DNA of 64,000 nucleotides from Alphaproteobacteria bacterium (GCA_016869535.1 VGDX01000008.1:1-64000), one strand, 5' to 3'; counted from the first letter of the stretch, positions 17,646 through 27,464 are shown. Notes: generated by a model not told the origin, from the letters alone. A program made the numbers and translations.

Positions 17646-18374
17646 CTACTCGTCCTTGCGGTAAGCGGACCAAACGTAAACCGCGTAGATGACGGCAAGA
17701 CACAGCGCGAGCGCGAACCAGGTCAGAGCGTATTGCAGGTGGTTGTTGGGGATATCGAGCCTGGTCTGCCCGCCTTCGGGCCAGCCTCCGGGCACCTCGC
17801 TTTTCTCCATTTCGAGAAAGAACGGCGGCGGCTCAATGGTGGCGGTGGGATAGATCGACTCCAGCATGGAGTATAGATCGGGCCAGAACCACCTATTGGC
17901 CTCGGGCTCGTTGTCGGGGGTGAAGGGGCCAGGTCCTTCCACCTTTCTCACCAAACCCGTGACCGTGACCGTCCCCTCAATCTGCCCGGGCAACCGCGAG
18001 GCCGGCTCTTTCAAGCTGTCGGGAACGAAGCCCCGATCGACGAACACCAACTCGTCTTGCGTCCGCAACGGCGTGATCACATGCCAACCGGGTTTTCCAT
18101 CGGAGATAGCGTAGAGGTGACGTTCATGCGCGTGATCGAAGCGTCCCTCGACGCGGACACGGTAATAATCCGGATCATCGCCTTTGCGGGAAAGAGCCAG
18201 CGCCTCATCGAGGGTGATCGGCGCGCCGCTTGAACGCTCCTCGATCTTGGCGATCACGCCTTGCTTCCATTCGAGGCGGTTGAGCTGCCAGACCCCGAGA
18301 CCGATCAGGATGGCCAGGCCTATCAGCGTCAGTGCGGTGAGCCCGCGCAGTCCCCTGGTCCGCATGCCCCTCAC
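17646..18374 (-). CDS. SURF1 family cytochrome oxidase assembly protein
   Basis: SURF1 helps insert heme a into subunit I of cytochrome c oxidase. The 242-residue protein has two membrane helices, near the N-terminus (LTALTLIGLAILIGLGVWQLNRLEWK) and the C-terminus (about 212-235, followed by VYVWSAYRK), with the periplasmic domain between. Family blocks VFVDRGFVP, IEGTVTVTGLVRK and NHLQYALTWFALA are present. The start is GTG 18374, immediately after the DUF983 stop, or ATG 18365. It is the last gene of the oxidase cluster. Confidence 0.93.
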   Translation of the reverse strand: MRGMRTRGLRGLTALTLIGLAILIGLGVWQLNRLEWKQGVIAKIEERSSGAPITLDEALALSRKGDDPDYYRVRVEGRFDHAHERHLYAISDGKPGWHVITPLRTQDELVFVDRGFVPDSLKEPASRLPGQIEGTVTVTGLVRKVEGPGPFTPDNEPEANRWFWPDLYSMLESIYPTATIEPPPFFLEMEKSEVPGGWPEGGQTRLDIPNNHLQYALTWFALALCLAVIYAVYVWSAYRKDE

Positions 18375-18767
18375 CTATTCTGAGGCGAGCTTGCCTTCTT
18401 CGGCCTTGTGCCTGAACTGTAGGGCGATCAGCATGCCCTTGAAGGACCGAAGCAGGACGAGCGGCAGGAGGATGGCAAGCGAGCCCCAGAGCAGCGCATG
18501 CAGCCAATAAGGCGGCGAATACAGAATTTCGGCGATGAGGGCGAGCCCCACCACCACGAAGCCCGTGACCAGGATCACGAACACTGCGGGCCCGTCACCG
18601 GCGTCGGCGAAGCGGTAATCGAGGCGGCATACCCCGCAACGCGGCGCGAGCGTGAGATAGCCTTCGAACAATTTGCCACGATGGCAGGAGGGACAATGCC
18701 CGGCGATGCCGTCCCAAAGCGTGGCGCCCAAGGAGGGTGTTTCGTGCCCGGTTTGTGTGTTCATCAT
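18375..18767 (-). CDS. DUF983 family membrane protein
   Basis: I use the start ATG 18767 (a second ATG follows at 18764), giving 130 residues. It has two pairs of CxxC cysteines (GHCPSCHRG and PRCGVCRLDY) that could bind metal, followed by two hydrophobic helices. DUF983 genes sit between oxidase subunit III and surf1 in many alphaproteobacteria. A role in oxidase assembly is inferred from this position alone. A terminator-like hairpin (18782-18810) separates it from ctaE, so transcription may depend on read-through or its own promoter. Confidence 0.88.
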   Translation of the reverse strand: MMNTQTGHETPSLGATLWDGIAGHCPSCHRGKLFEGYLTLAPRCGVCRLDYRFADAGDGPAVFVILVTGFVVVGLALIAEILYSPPYWLHALLWGSLAILLPLVLLRSFKGMLIALQFRHKAEEGKLASE

Positions 18768-18781
18768 GAGTTCGTCCAAAT

Positions 18782-18810
18782 GAAAAGGGGCGGCCTCATG
18801 GGCCGCCCCT
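18782..18810 (-). terminator. Intrinsic terminator after ctaE
   Basis: Read on the minus strand, a perfect 10-bp G+C-rich stem (18786-18795 with 18801-18810, five-base loop) is followed by a short T run. It lies 23 bases beyond the ctaE stop and just before the DUF983 start. The T run is only four bases, so termination may be partial, letting some transcript continue into DUF983 and surf1. Confidence 0.7.
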
Positions 18811-18832
18811 CGTGAATGACGGCGTTGGCCGG

Positions 18833-19723
18833 TTAATGCGCGTAGTTGGCACCCGCTCCCCACACATAGATGCAGGTGAACAGGAACAGCCACACCACGT
18901 CAACGAAATGCCAGTACCAGGCCGCGGCCTCGAAGCCGAAATGCTGCTTCGGCGTGAAGTCGCCTTGCAGTGCCCGGAACAGGCACACCGTCAGAAAGAT
19001 GGTGCCGACGATGACATGGAAGCCGTGGAAGCCGGTGGCCATGAAGAAGGTAGACCCGTAGATGTGGTTGGCGAAGCCGAACCCCGCATGCATGTACTCG
19101 TAGGCCTGCAAGGACGTGAACAGGATGCCGAGCACCACGGTGCAGATCAGCCCCCAGATGAGACCCTTGCGGTTGTTGTTGAGCAGCGAGTGATGCGCCC
19201 AGGTGACAGTGGTGCCCGACAACAGCAGGACCAGGGTGTTGACGAGCGGCAGGCCCCAAGGATCGAAAGTGTGGCTAAAATAGCCGAGCCCGGGTACGCC
19301 GGTATCGGCGCTCGGGATCGGCGGCCATTCTCCGCCCAGCACCTGGGTGCGCGCATAGGTGATGGAACTGTCGGGATATAGCGCCGAGTCGAAATAGGCC
19401 CAGAACCAGGCGACGAAGAACATCACCTCCGAGGCGATGAACAGGATCATGCCGTAGCGCAGATGAAGCTGCACCACAGGCGTCTCGTAGCCTTCATGTG
19501 CCTCCTTGATGACGTCGCGCCACCAGCCGAACATGGTGACAATCACGAGCACGATGCCCGGGATGACGTACCAGAGCTGCGGATCGCCGGCCTTTTTCGA
19601 CATGAAATAGAACAGCAGGCCGATGGCGAGCACGAAGGCGCCGACCGCGCCGACGATCGGCCACGGACTCGGATTTACGAGATGAAAGTCGTGTTCTTTA
19701 GCGTGGGCGTGGGCTTCGGCCAT
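18833..19723 (-). CDS. ctaE: Cytochrome c oxidase subunit III
   Basis: This 296-residue subunit III of an aa3-type oxidase has about seven membrane helices. The opening HDFHLVNPSPWPIVGA and the ESVMFF-like block SEVMFFVAWFWAYFDSAL are typical. The later GFHGFHVIVGTIFL and the C-terminal EAAAWYWHFVDVVWLFLF are family hallmarks. Subunit III stabilises the proton-pumping core. It is followed on the minus strand by a strong hairpin at 18782-18810. Confidence 0.97.
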   Translation of the reverse strand: MAEAHAHAKEHDFHLVNPSPWPIVGAVGAFVLAIGLLFYFMSKKAGDPQLWYVIPGIVLVIVTMFGWWRDVIKEAHEGYETPVVQLHLRYGMILFIASEVMFFVAWFWAYFDSALYPDSSITYARTQVLGGEWPPIPSADTGVPGLGYFSHTFDPWGLPLVNTLVLLLSGTTVTWAHHSLLNNNRKGLIWGLICTVVLGILFTSLQAYEYMHAGFGFANHIYGSTFFMATGFHGFHVIVGTIFLTVCLFRALQGDFTPKQHFGFEAAAWYWHFVDVVWLFLFTCIYVWGAGANYAH

Positions 19724-19779
19724 TGTGCTCTCCCGTTCCTCCCAATCCAGTCAGGCGCAGCGCCTAAATTCCTCGTTGC

Positions 19780-20376
19780 TTACGATCCCGATTTGCCGGC
19801 TGACGGCGCGGCTGCGACGCCGGGATCATTGGTGTCGCGGTAGAAAGTGTAAGACAGGGTAATCTCGGAAAGATTCTGGGTGTCCTCGTCCTCGACCAGC
19901 TTGGGGTCGATGAAGAAGGTCACCGGCATCTCAATGCTCGCGCCGGGCGCGAGCGTCTGCTGCTTGAAGCAGAAACATTCGATCTTGGCGAAGTAGCGCG
20001 CGGCACTCTCCGGCGCCACATTGAAGATTGCGGTGCCGGTAACCGGCTTCGACGATTCGTTCTCAGCCTTGAAGAAGGCGAGCGCCGTTTCGCCGATCTT
20101 CACCTCGATGACGCGATTGACCGGCTTGAAGGACCATGGCAGAGCGCGGTCGACATTGGCATCGAAGCGGATGCGGATGGTGCGGTCGAGAATTTTGTCC
20201 GGCGCGGTTTCCGCCCGTTGCGGCGTGCCGCCATAACCGGTGACCTGACAGAACAGGCGATAAAGCGGCACGGCGGCAAAGGATAGGCCGACCATGGCGG
20301 CGACGAGGCCCGCGCAGGACAAGGCGACGATGTTGTGCCGTTTCCGCTGCTTGTTATCGCTGCCGGGTCCGGTCAT
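19780..20376 (-). CDS. ctaG: Cytochrome c oxidase assembly protein CtaG (Cox11)
   Basis: CtaG/Cox11 delivers copper to the CuB site of subunit I. The 198-residue protein has an N-terminal membrane anchor (about 14-38, ending in LYRLFCQVTGYGGT) and a periplasmic domain. The copper-binding CFCF motif (KIECFCFKQQTL) is near residue 133, and the family ending MPVTFFIDP follows. It lies 9 bases downstream of the small coxF-like gene and 56 bases upstream of ctaE. Confidence 0.96.
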   Translation of the reverse strand: MTGPGSDNKQRKRHNIVALSCAGLVAAMVGLSFAAVPLYRLFCQVTGYGGTPQRAETAPDKILDRTIRIRFDANVDRALPWSFKPVNRVIEVKIGETALAFFKAENESSKPVTGTAIFNVAPESAARYFAKIECFCFKQQTLAPGASIEMPVTFFIDPKLVEDEDTQNLSEITLSYTFYRDTNDPGVAAAPSAGKSGS

Positions 20377-20385
20377 GCCGCTTGC

Positions 20386-20529
20386 TCAGAGAGGCCGGTC
20401 GGCGACATTGCCGCCGAGCCTGACGATGGTGACGATAAAGAAAAGAACGGCGAGCGCCGCCAGGATCCAGGCGATGGCGACGGACCGTTTGCGTTGGCGG
20501 CGTTTTCGCTCGTGTTCCGCATCTTCCAT
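20386..20529 (-). CDS. coxF: Small CoxF-like membrane protein
   Basis: This is a 47-residue frame between ctaB and ctaG. Its ATG (20529-20527) overlaps the ctaB stop by one base (TGATG), a sign of translational coupling. It has a very basic N-terminus (HERKRRQRKRS) followed by one membrane helix (VAIAWILAALAVLFFIVTIV) and a short tail. A small single-helix protein named CoxF occupies this exact spot in rhizobial cox operons; function is not known. The call rests on position, size and topology. Confidence 0.75.
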   Translation of the reverse strand: MEDAEHERKRRQRKRSVAIAWILAALAVLFFIVTIVRLGGNVADRPL

Positions 20530-21497
20530 CACAACGTCCGGATGGACGGCAGGACGATGCCGTCAACGTTGAAGCCGAGCTCGACGAGGAGGACCGCGAA
20601 GAGCAGGAAGAGATATAGCACCGAATAGGCGAAAAGCTGCTTGGCCGCGCGGTTGGCTTTTTCGCCTTCCCGCTCGCGATAGCATTCGAGTGCCAGGACC
20701 ACGAAGAGAGAGCCGAGCAAGGCGGCAACGACCATATAAAGCGTGCCACCAAGGCCGATTATGGCCGGGACCATGCCGAGAGGGGCCAGAATCACGCTGT
20801 AGATGAGGATCTGGCGCCTGGTTTCGTCCGGGCCATGCGTGACGGGAAGCGTGGGCACGCCGGCGCGCGCATAATCGCCGCTCCTGAGCAGCGCCAGCGC
20901 CCAGAAATGCGGCGGCGTCCACATGAAGATGACGAGGAACAGCACGAAGGATTCGAGGCTCACGCCACCGGTCGCCGCGGCCCAGCCGATCATCGGCGGC
21001 ATGGCGCCGGCGGCCCCGCCGATGACGATGTTCTGCGGCGTGCTCCGTTTCAGCCACATGGTGTAGACGACGACATAGAAGGCGATGGTGAACGCCAGCA
21101 GCGCCGCGGCCACCCAATTGATCATCAGCCCGAGACAGATCACAGAGCCCACACCGAGCACCACGCCGAAGACGAGCGCCTCGTCGGGGCTTATCCGTCC
21201 GCGCGGGATGGGACGTCCGGCGGTGCGGGCCATGGCCGCATCGATATCGGCGTCGTACCACATGTTCAGCGCACCCGACGCGCCGGCGCCGACCGCGATA
21301 CAGATCAACGCGGCAATCGCCAGCACGGGATGCATGTCGCCCGGCGCCGCCACCAGGCCGACCAGCGCCGTGAACACCACGAGAAACATCACCCGCGGCT
21401 TCATCAGCGCGAAGTAATCGGCGACCTCGCCATCGGTGGCGATGGTGAATTCGGGAGCGAGCGTTTCGACCGTGGCGTTCGACATAGACCTACTCAT
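20529..21497 (-). CDS. ctaB: Protoheme IX farnesyltransferase (heme O synthase)
   Basis: CtaB attaches a farnesyl group to heme b, giving heme o, the precursor of heme a. It is an integral membrane prenyltransferase of the UbiA superfamily. The aspartate-rich motif [21 protein letters not shown] is near residue 95, and the opening [18 protein letters not shown] is typical. There are two possible starts: ATG 21497 and ATG 21485. The second has AGTAGGT just upstream and may be the true one. It lies between ctaD (41 bases) and the coxF-like gene. Confidence 0.95.
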   Translation of the reverse strand: MSRSMSNATVETLAPEFTIATDGEVADYFALMKPRVMFLVVFTALVGLVAAPGDMHPVLAIAALICIAVGAGASGALNMWYDADIDAAMARTAGRPIPRGRISPDEALVFGVVLGVGSVICLGLMINWVAAALLAFTIAFYVVVYTMWLKRSTPQNIVIGGAAGAMPPMIGWAAATGGVSLESFVLFLVIFMWTPPHFWALALLRSGDYARAGVPTLPVTHGPDETRRQILIYSVILAPLGMVPAIIGLGGTLYMVVAALLGSLFVVLALECYREREGEKANRAAKQLFAYSVLYLFLLFAVLLVELGFNVDGIVLPSIRTL

Positions 21498-21538
21498 TCA
21501 GGGCGCTTGGGTCGCGAGCAAGACTTGCACCCTTGCCG

Positions 21539-23143
21539 TTATTTGATCCGCGGCAGCGTTTCATAGCTATGGAACGGCGGCGGCGAAGGCAACGTCCATT
21601 CCAGCGTCGTGGCGCCGGCGCCCCACGGATTGGCCGCGGCCCGATCCTTGCGCGAAAAGGCCTGGAAGATGCCGAACAGGAATACGAACAGGCCGATGAG
21701 CGAAAGATAGGAGCCCAACGAAGCGACGTAGTTCCACGGCGCAAACGCATCCGGATAGTCGGCGATGCGGCGCGGCATGCCGGCGAGGCCGAGGAAGTGC
21801 ATCGGGAAGAAGGTCAGGTTGGCGCCGATGAACATCAGCCAGAAATGCAGTTTTCCGACTGTCTCAGAATACATGTAGCCGGTCATTTTCGGGAACCAGT
21901 AGTACCAGCCGCCGAAAATGGCGAACACGGCGCCGAGCGACAGCACATAGTGGAAATGCGCCACCACATAATAGGTGTCGTGCAGCGAGCGATCGACGCC
22001 GGCATTGGCGAGCACCACGCCGGTGACGCCGCCGATGGTGAACAGGAAGATGAAACCGAGCGCCCAGAGCATCGGCGTGCGGAACGACAATGAGCCGCCC
22101 CACATGGTGGCGATCCACGAGAAAATCTTGATGCCCGTAGGCACGGCGATGACCATGGTGGCGAACACGAAATAGGCTTGCGTGTTCACGCTGATGCCGG
22201 CCGCGTACATATGATGGGCCCACACCACGAAGCCGATCACGCCGATGGCGACCATGGCGTAGGCCATGCCGAGATAGCCGAACACCGGCTTCCGGGCGAA
22301 GGTCGACACGATGTGACTCACCATGCCGAAGCCCGGCAGGATGAGGATGTAGACTTCGGGATGGCCGAAGAACCAGAACAGGTGCTGCCACAGCAGCGGA
22401 TCGCCGCCATGGGCCGAATCGAAGAAGGCGGTGCCGAAATTGCGATCGGTGAGCAGCATGGTGATGGCGCCGGCGAGCACCGGCAGCGACAGTAGCAGCA
22501 GGAAAGCGGTCACCAGGATCGACCAGACGAACAGCGGCATCTTGTGCAGGGTCATGCCCGGCGCGCGCATGTTGAAGATGGTGGTGATGAAATTGATGGC
22601 GCCGAGGATCGACGAGGCGCCGGCCAGATGCAGCGACAGGATGGCGAAATCCATGGCGATGCCGGGCGAGCCCTTGGTGGTCAGCGGCGCATAGAGAGTC
22701 CATCCACCGCCCACGCCGGCTGAGCCGGGCATGCCCGGCATGAACAGCGAGGTGATCAGCAATGCGAAGGAGAACGGCAGCAGCCAGAAGGAGATGTTGT
22801 TCATGCGCGGGAAGGCCATATCCGGCGCGCCGATCATCAACGGCACCATCCAGTTGCCGAAACCGCCGATCATCGCCGGCATCACCATGAAGAACACCAT
22901 GGTGAGTCCATGCGCGGTGACATAGACGTTGAACACTTCCGGATCGCCGAAGATTTGCATCCCCGGATTCATCAGCTCCAGCCGCATGGCGATGGACAGC
23001 GCGCCGCCGATCACGCCACCCATGATGGCGAAGATCAGGTACATCGTGCCGATGTCCTTGTGGTTGGTCGAATAGACCCAGCGGCGCCAACCAGTGGGGT
23101 GGTCCTCGTGATGGGCTGTGTCTACGGTGGCGGGATGTGCCAT
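21539..23143 (-). CDS. ctaD: Cytochrome c oxidase subunit I
   Basis: Subunit I of an A-type heme-copper oxidase, 534 residues and about 12 helices, reduces O2 and pumps protons. Visible are the opening [12 protein letters not shown], the CuB/His-Tyr region [19 protein letters not shown], and the heme ligand block [16 protein letters not shown]. The Tyr in the HPEVY motif identifies the A family. It is encoded after ctaC and upstream of ctaB, all on the minus strand. Confidence 0.98.
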   Translation of the reverse strand: MAHPATVDTAHHEDHPTGWRRWVYSTNHKDIGTMYLIFAIMGGVIGGALSIAMRLELMNPGMQIFGDPEVFNVYVTAHGLTMVFFMVMPAMIGGFGNWMVPLMIGAPDMAFPRMNNISFWLLPFSFALLITSLFMPGMPGSAGVGGGWTLYAPLTTKGSPGIAMDFAILSLHLAGASSILGAINFITTIFNMRAPGMTLHKMPLFVWSILVTAFLLLLSLPVLAGAITMLLTDRNFGTAFFDSAHGGDPLLWQHLFWFFGHPEVYILILPGFGMVSHIVSTFARKPVFGYLGMAYAMVAIGVIGFVVWAHHMYAAGISVNTQAYFVFATMVIAVPTGIKIFSWIATMWGGSLSFRTPMLWALGFIFLFTIGGVTGVVLANAGVDRSLHDTYYVVAHFHYVLSLGAVFAIFGGWYYWFPKMTGYMYSETVGKLHFWLMFIGANLTFFPMHFLGLAGMPRRIADYPDAFAPWNYVASLGSYLSLIGLFVFLFGIFQAFSRKDRAAANPWGAGATTLEWTLPSPPPFHSYETLPRIK

Positions 23144-23235
23144 GCTGATGCTTCCTTGCGTCCTAGCTTTCTAGCGTTGTCATTGGCGAGGGGTCGCCCC
23201 GCTCCGTTTCCTTCGTACCCTTTCGGGCAATGCGC

Positions 23236-24066
23236 TTAGTCCTCGATCGCAGCCACTTTACCGTTCTCAGGCGTGGCGGCGGACTTGGTCTTGAGCCAGT
23301 CGTTGAACTCTTCCTCCGACACGACGCGGATCGCTATCGGCATGAAGGCGTGATTGCGCCCGCACAGTTCCGAGCATTGCCCGTAGAACCAGCCCTCGCG
23401 CTCGGCCCTGAACCAGGTCAGCTGCAGCCGTCCCGGCACGGCGTCGAGTTTGATGCCGAAAGACGGCACCGCCCAGTCGTGGATCACATCCGTGGCCCTG
23501 ACCTGCACGATGACGTTCTTGCCGACAGGCACCACCACCTCGTTGTTGACGCTGAGCAGACGCGGCTGGCCTTCCTTGAGGTCGGCGTCCTTCACCATGA
23601 TCGAATCGAAGGCGATGCCGTGATCCGGATACTCGTAAGACCAATACCACTGGCTACCCGTGGCGGTGATGGTGAGGTCCGCCTTGGGGAAGTCGTATTG
23701 GGCGAACAGCAAGCGGAACGACGGAATGGCGATGGCCACGAGAACGAGAATGGGAACCACCGTCCAGGCGATCTCGAGGGGCGTGTGGTGCGATGTCCGG
23801 GAGGGCAGCGGGTTGCGCTTCTCGTTGAAGCGCATCATCACATAGATCATCAGGCCGAGGACGAAGATGGCGATGATGGTGATGATGACGGTGACATAGG
23901 TATGGAAGTTGGTGATCTGGTCCATGATCGGCGTGGCGGCTTTCTGGAACCCCAGCTGCCAATCCGATGGTTGCCCATCGGCAGCGAGCACGGGGCCGGC
24001 AAGGCCGGCGAGCGCAGCAAAGACCGTCAATGTCCGAAAAAAGATCGCCATCCCTTCACTCCTCAA
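23236..24066 (-). CDS. ctaC: Cytochrome c oxidase subunit II
   Basis: This 276-residue subunit has an N-terminal signal peptide, two membrane helices (about 45-70 and 85-112) and the periplasmic CuA domain. The CuA ligands are in GQCSELCGRNHAFMP (about 230-243), and the aromatic electron entry region is QWYWSYEYPDHG. There is no fused cytochrome c domain, so this is an aa3-type, not caa3-type, oxidase. It is the first gene of the operon. The promoter must lie in the 450-base gap upstream. Confidence 0.97.
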   Translation of the reverse strand: MRSEGMAIFFRTLTVFAALAGLAGPVLAADGQPSDWQLGFQKAATPIMDQITNFHTYVTVIITIIAIFVLGLMIYVMMRFNEKRNPLPSRTSHHTPLEIAWTVVPILVLVAIAIPSFRLLFAQYDFPKADLTITATGSQWYWSYEYPDHGIAFDSIMVKDADLKEGQPRLLSVNNEVVVPVGKNVIVQVRATDVIHDWAVPSFGIKLDAVPGRLQLTWFRAEREGWFYGQCSELCGRNHAFMPIAIRVVSEEEFNDWLKTKSAATPENGKVAAIED

Positions 24067-24516
24067 GTCTTCTCCCCTTATCCGTCATCTTTCCGCTGGC
24101 GCGGGCCGATAACATTGAGCAGGGTCAAGATCGGCGTGACGCCGCTCAGTCGAGCAAGGGCAACGAGAAGGAAGAGTCGCAGTAATTGGCGTCGCCCCCA
24201 CCGTAATTCTTGGCCCAGGACCCCCACACAAATCGGGGGGCTGGAGGCTCTTTTCCGGTGTTCAAATCATAAAGGCTAAAGGTTGGCAACACTCATGATT
24301 CACAGCATTGCTGCGGCATATCCACGCTTGCCGATGAGGCATCGGGAACGGGCAGAAGTTCCTGTAATGGCTTGCGTCGAAATTTGGCCCCATTACTCCG
24401 CGAAGGCGATTTTCCATGTCGCGCCACCCGAGCTTAAAGCGCTTCCCCTCACAATTTAATTTCCTTACATCTGGTCCGTGCTCGCCAAATACGCGAAGCC
24501 CGTCTTTCTAAGTATC
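24067..24516. other. Intergenic region between divergent ctaC and the IalB-family gene
   Basis: These 450 bases hold no frame I can support as a gene. They must contain divergent promoters for ctaC (leftward) and the IalB-family gene (rightward). The local base composition is more A+T-rich from about 24250 to 24480. A TATGAT hexamer is readable on the minus strand near 24265-24272, but no well-spaced -35 partner is evident. A run CCCCC/GGGGGG at about 24221-24239 could form a small hairpin. I do not call specific promoters. Confidence 0.4.
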
Positions 24517-25089
24517 ATGACTCACAGGTCCCAATTTCAGGCTTCCGCGCCGTCCTGGCTGGCAATCGCCACGCTTTGCTTGAGCCTGGCTTTCGCACTT
24601 GCGAGCAGCGCGCGAGCGCAAGAGGCCGCTCCCGATGCCGGCTCAGGGGCCACGGGCCCGGGCAGCGTGGTGCGCGAGACGCATGGCGCTTGGCAGGTCA
24701 GTTGCCGGACGCCACCCGGCGCCAAGGAAGAGAAATGCGCATTGGTGCAGAGCGTCACGGCCGAAGACCGGCCGAATGTCGGGCTGACCGTCGTTTTCTA
24801 CAGAGCGATCGGCGAGGACAAGAAACTGTTGCGCGTGGTGGTGCCGCTCGGCGTGCTGTTGCCCACCGGGCTCGGCCTCAAGATTGATGAGCAGGATGTC
24901 GGCAACGCGCCCTTCCTGAAATGCAGCAAACGCGGCTGCGTGGCCGAAGTGGTGCTCCAGGACGAGGTGATCGCCAAACTGAAAAAGGGCACCAACGCCA
25001 TGTTCATCATCTTCGACACACCTGAAGCCGGCATCGGCATCCCTGTGTCGTTGCAAGGGTTCAGCACCGCCATTGAAGGGTTGAAATAG
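24517..25089 (+). CDS. Invasion-associated locus B (IalB) family protein
   Basis: A frame opens at GTG 24478, but ATG 24517 gives a standard signal peptide with a hydrophobic core (WLAIATLCLSLAFALASSARA), so I use it: 190 residues. The mature part has the IalB pattern: HGAWQVSCRTPPGAKEEKCALVQ, then a beta-rich domain with a second cysteine pair (FLKCSKRGCVAEV). IalB-type proteins are common secreted or periplasmic proteins in alphaproteobacteria, first named in Bartonella; most are not virulence factors. It stands alone between the oxidase operon and gshA. Confidence 0.87.
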   Translation: MTHRSQFQASAPSWLAIATLCLSLAFALASSARAQEAAPDAGSGATGPGSVVRETHGAWQVSCRTPPGAKEEKCALVQSVTAEDRPNVGLTVVFYRAIGEDKKLLRVVVPLGVLLPTGLGLKIDEQDVGNAPFLKCSKRGCVAEVVLQDEVIAKLKKGTNAMFIIFDTPEAGIGIPVSLQGFSTAIEGLK

Positions 25090-25105
25090 CCTTTTTCGCA
25101 GGCGC

Positions 25106-25144
25106 AAAAAAATCGGCGGCAGAAAAGGAGAAATCTGCCGCCGA
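25106..25144 (-). terminator. Intrinsic terminator for the rsmE-gshA transcript
   Basis: On the minus strand an 11-bp perfect stem (25113-25123 with 25134-25144, ten-base loop) is followed by seven T residues (25112-25106). It lies about 105 bases beyond the gshA stop and 16 bases past the end of the convergent IalB gene. This is one of the clearest terminators in the window. Confidence 0.85.
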
Positions 25145-25248
25145 CACATCCGTCTTGGGGGACGGACTACGCTCCTTCCATGCAGGGTATGCCAAAGGAG
25201 CGCTGACTTGCGGCAAATGTGGGCGGCCGGACGCGAATTTTCAAGTTT

Positions 25249-26625
25249 CTAAAGAGCCTCCGACTCGAAGACACGGTCGATATCGCCGTCCCAGGGACCC
25301 TCATAGTCCTCCAGCAGGCGGTCGGCCGGCGAACGCCCCTCCTCCACAATCTCCTTGAGCGGCGCGAGCAGCTTACGCTCGTCTTCACCGCTATCATCGA
25401 GTCGCGTGCGGCGCTTCAGACCCTCATCGGCCAGCCTCACCATCTCGCGCGCCACATCCAGCACCGTACCGTCGCGGAATGGCGCGGCGAGGCCAAGACG
25501 GGGCACGTAATCACGCAAAGCCTGCCGCTCCTCTTTCGTCCAATCGGCGATCAGAGACGCGGCTTCATCGCGTGCCGTCTTGTCGTAAAGGAGTCCGGTC
25601 CATAGCGCCGGAAGCGCCAGCATATGCGGCAGCGAGCCTGCGTCGGCGCCGCGCATTTCGAGAAAGCGCTTCATCCTGACATCGGGAAACAGCGTGGTGA
25701 GATGATCGCTCCAATCCTCGAATGTCGGCCGCACACCCGGCGCAAGCTTGCCGTTCAAAAAATTGCGAAATGAGGCGCCGGCCATGTCGACATAACGTCC
25801 GCCGCGATAGACGAAATACATCGGCACATCGAGGGCATAGTCGACATAGCGCTCGAACCCCATGCCGTCCTCGAAGACGAAGGGCAGAAGTCCGGTGCGG
25901 TCGGGATCGGTATCTCGCCAGATTTCCGCGCGGTAGGACTGGAAACCGTTCGGCTTACCGTCGGTAAAGGGTGAATTGGCGAATAGCGCCGTGGCTACCG
26001 GCTGGAGGGTCAGCCCGACACGCATCTTGCGCACCATGTCGGCCTCATCGCCGAAATCGAGATTGACCTGCACCGTGGCGGTGCGGAACATCATGTCGAG
26101 GCCATGCCATCCCTTGCGCGGCATGTAGCGCATCATGATGCGGTAGCGCTCCTTGGGCATCATCGGCACTTCTCCGAGCGTCCATGTCGGCGAGAAGCCA
26201 ATCCCCAGAAAACCGATGCCGAGCTCGGCGGCCACCTCGCCCATTTGCGCAAGATGCTTGCGTAGCTCCTGTTCCGTCTCGTGAACGTTTTCGAACGGCG
26301 CACCTGACAATTCGACTTGTCCGCCAGGCTCGAGACTGATCGCGCCGCCTTTGGGGCAATCGAGGCAGTTCAGGCCGATGATGTTGCCATCCTCGACAAT
26401 GGGGTCCCAGCCGAAGCGGTCCTTGAAGCCTTCCAGCAATGCGGCGATGCCGCGCTCGCCGGCATAGGGGACCGGCGCATGTCCATCGAGGGTGAAGGGG
26501 AACTTCTCATGCTCGGTGCCGATGCGCCAATCGCCTTCCGGCTTCGACCCGGCTTCGAGATAAGCGACAAGCTCGTTCCGTGACGAGATGACCGGGCTCT
26601 CTGGCCCTTCCACCTTGGTCGACAT
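25249..26625 (-). CDS. gshA: Glutamate-cysteine ligase
   Basis: GshA makes gamma-glutamylcysteine, the first step of glutathione synthesis. This is the plant/alphaproteobacterial GCS2 class, as shown by GTEHEKFPF, CPKGGAISLEPGGQVELSGAP and FLGIGFSPTW. I choose ATG 26625, with GGAG upstream, over the ATG at 26718 because it gives the usual 458 residues. It is downstream of rsmE on the same strand, and the run ends at the terminator 25106-25144. Confidence 0.95.
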   Translation of the reverse strand: MSTKVEGPESPVISSRNELVAYLEAGSKPEGDWRIGTEHEKFPFTLDGHAPVPYAGERGIAALLEGFKDRFGWDPIVEDGNIIGLNCLDCPKGGAISLEPGGQVELSGAPFENVHETEQELRKHLAQMGEVAAELGIGFLGIGFSPTWTLGEVPMMPKERYRIMMRYMPRKGWHGLDMMFRTATVQVNLDFGDEADMVRKMRVGLTLQPVATALFANSPFTDGKPNGFQSYRAEIWRDTDPDRTGLLPFVFEDGMGFERYVDYALDVPMYFVYRGGRYVDMAGASFRNFLNGKLAPGVRPTFEDWSDHLTTLFPDVRMKRFLEMRGADAGSLPHMLALPALWTGLLYDKTARDEAASLIADWTKEERQALRDYVPRLGLAAPFRDGTVLDVAREMVRLADEGLKRRTRLDDSGEDERKLLAPLKEIVEEGRSPADRLLEDYEGPWDGDIDRVFESEAL

Positions 26626-26732
26626 GAGGGAGCTCCGCTTGGCTTGAGGGACGTCCTGCGCCTGGGCGCGAAACGCAAAAGGGTGGCTCTTATGGCGCTC
26701 GGGCCCCGGGCCTGACAAGAGAACTCTTCTGC

Positions 26733-27464
26733 CTACCGCCAGTCACCCAAAGCGGCATTGACCAGCGCAAGTGCCGCTACCGCGGCGGTATCTGCCCGCA
26801 TGACCCGCGGCCCTAAAGAAATGGGGATTACGAAAGGCTTTGCCAGTAGCGCCGCACGCTCCTCCGGTTCGAAGCCGCCTTCCGGCCCGATCAATAGGGC
26901 AAGTGGGCGCGGCCCTTGCGCCGATAAAGTTTCCAGCGGTGAGGCACTCGGCGCGGCCTCGTCGGCGAAGATCAAAAGCCGCGCCGGGTCCCAAGTCTCC
27001 AAAATCTTGGCAAGCTTCTCCGGCTCCCGCACCTCCGGCACGCTAAGGATGCCGCATTGCTCCGCCGCTTCGATCGCATTGGCGACGAGGCGAGAGGTCT
27101 TGACCTTCTCGGCCACGGTACGCCTTGTGATGACCGGACGCAGGACGCTTGCGCCCATTTCGGTCGCCTTCTGCGCCATGTAATCGAGACGGGCGCGCTT
27201 CAGCGGCGCGAACAGATAATGCAAATCGGGGCCTTCTTCTTGCGCCCGCATCTGGTGCTCGAGGACGGCTTGCGCCTTTTTCTTGCTTACGGCGCTCAAA
27301 CGCGCGCACCACTCGCCATCATTGCCGTTGAACAGAAGAAGCTTGTCGGCCTGCTTTAGCCGGAGCACGTTCAGGAGATAATGCGCCTGTTCGTCCTCGA
27401 TCTCGATTTCTGCTCCTGCATGCAGCGGGGCCTTGACGAACAGACGGTGAAGCTTAGAGGGCAT
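26733..27464 (-). CDS. rsmE: 16S rRNA (uracil-1498-N3)-methyltransferase
   Basis: RsmE methylates U1498 of 16S rRNA and is a SPOUT (knotted) methyltransferase with an N-terminal PUA-like domain. The C-terminal knot is recognised from LALLIGPEGGFEPEERAAL and ISLGPRVMRADTAAVAAL. Start ATG 27464 (KLHRLFVKAPL) gives 243 residues; an open upstream extension to 27521 would overlap ubiA and looks non-coding. It is divergent from ubiA and about 107 bases upstream of gshA. Confidence 0.95.
   Translation of the reverse strand: MPSKLHRLFVKAPLHAGAEIEIEDEQAHYLLNVLRLKQADKLLLFNGNDGEWCARLSAVSKKKAQAVLEHQMRAQEEGPDLHYLFAPLKRARLDYMAQKATEMGASVLRPVITRRTVAEKVKTSRLVANAIEAAEQCGILSVPEVREPEKLAKILETWDPARLLIFADEAAPSASPLETLSAQGPRPLALLIGPEGGFEPEERAALLAKPFVIPISLGPRVMRADTAAVAALALVNAALGDWR

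Noticed and set aside
21864..23090. A 408-codon open frame in another phase of ctaD, same strand
   Set aside because: The product is His/Arg/Ala-rich and lacks any domain, while the ctaD frame is unmistakable. It is a shadow frame.
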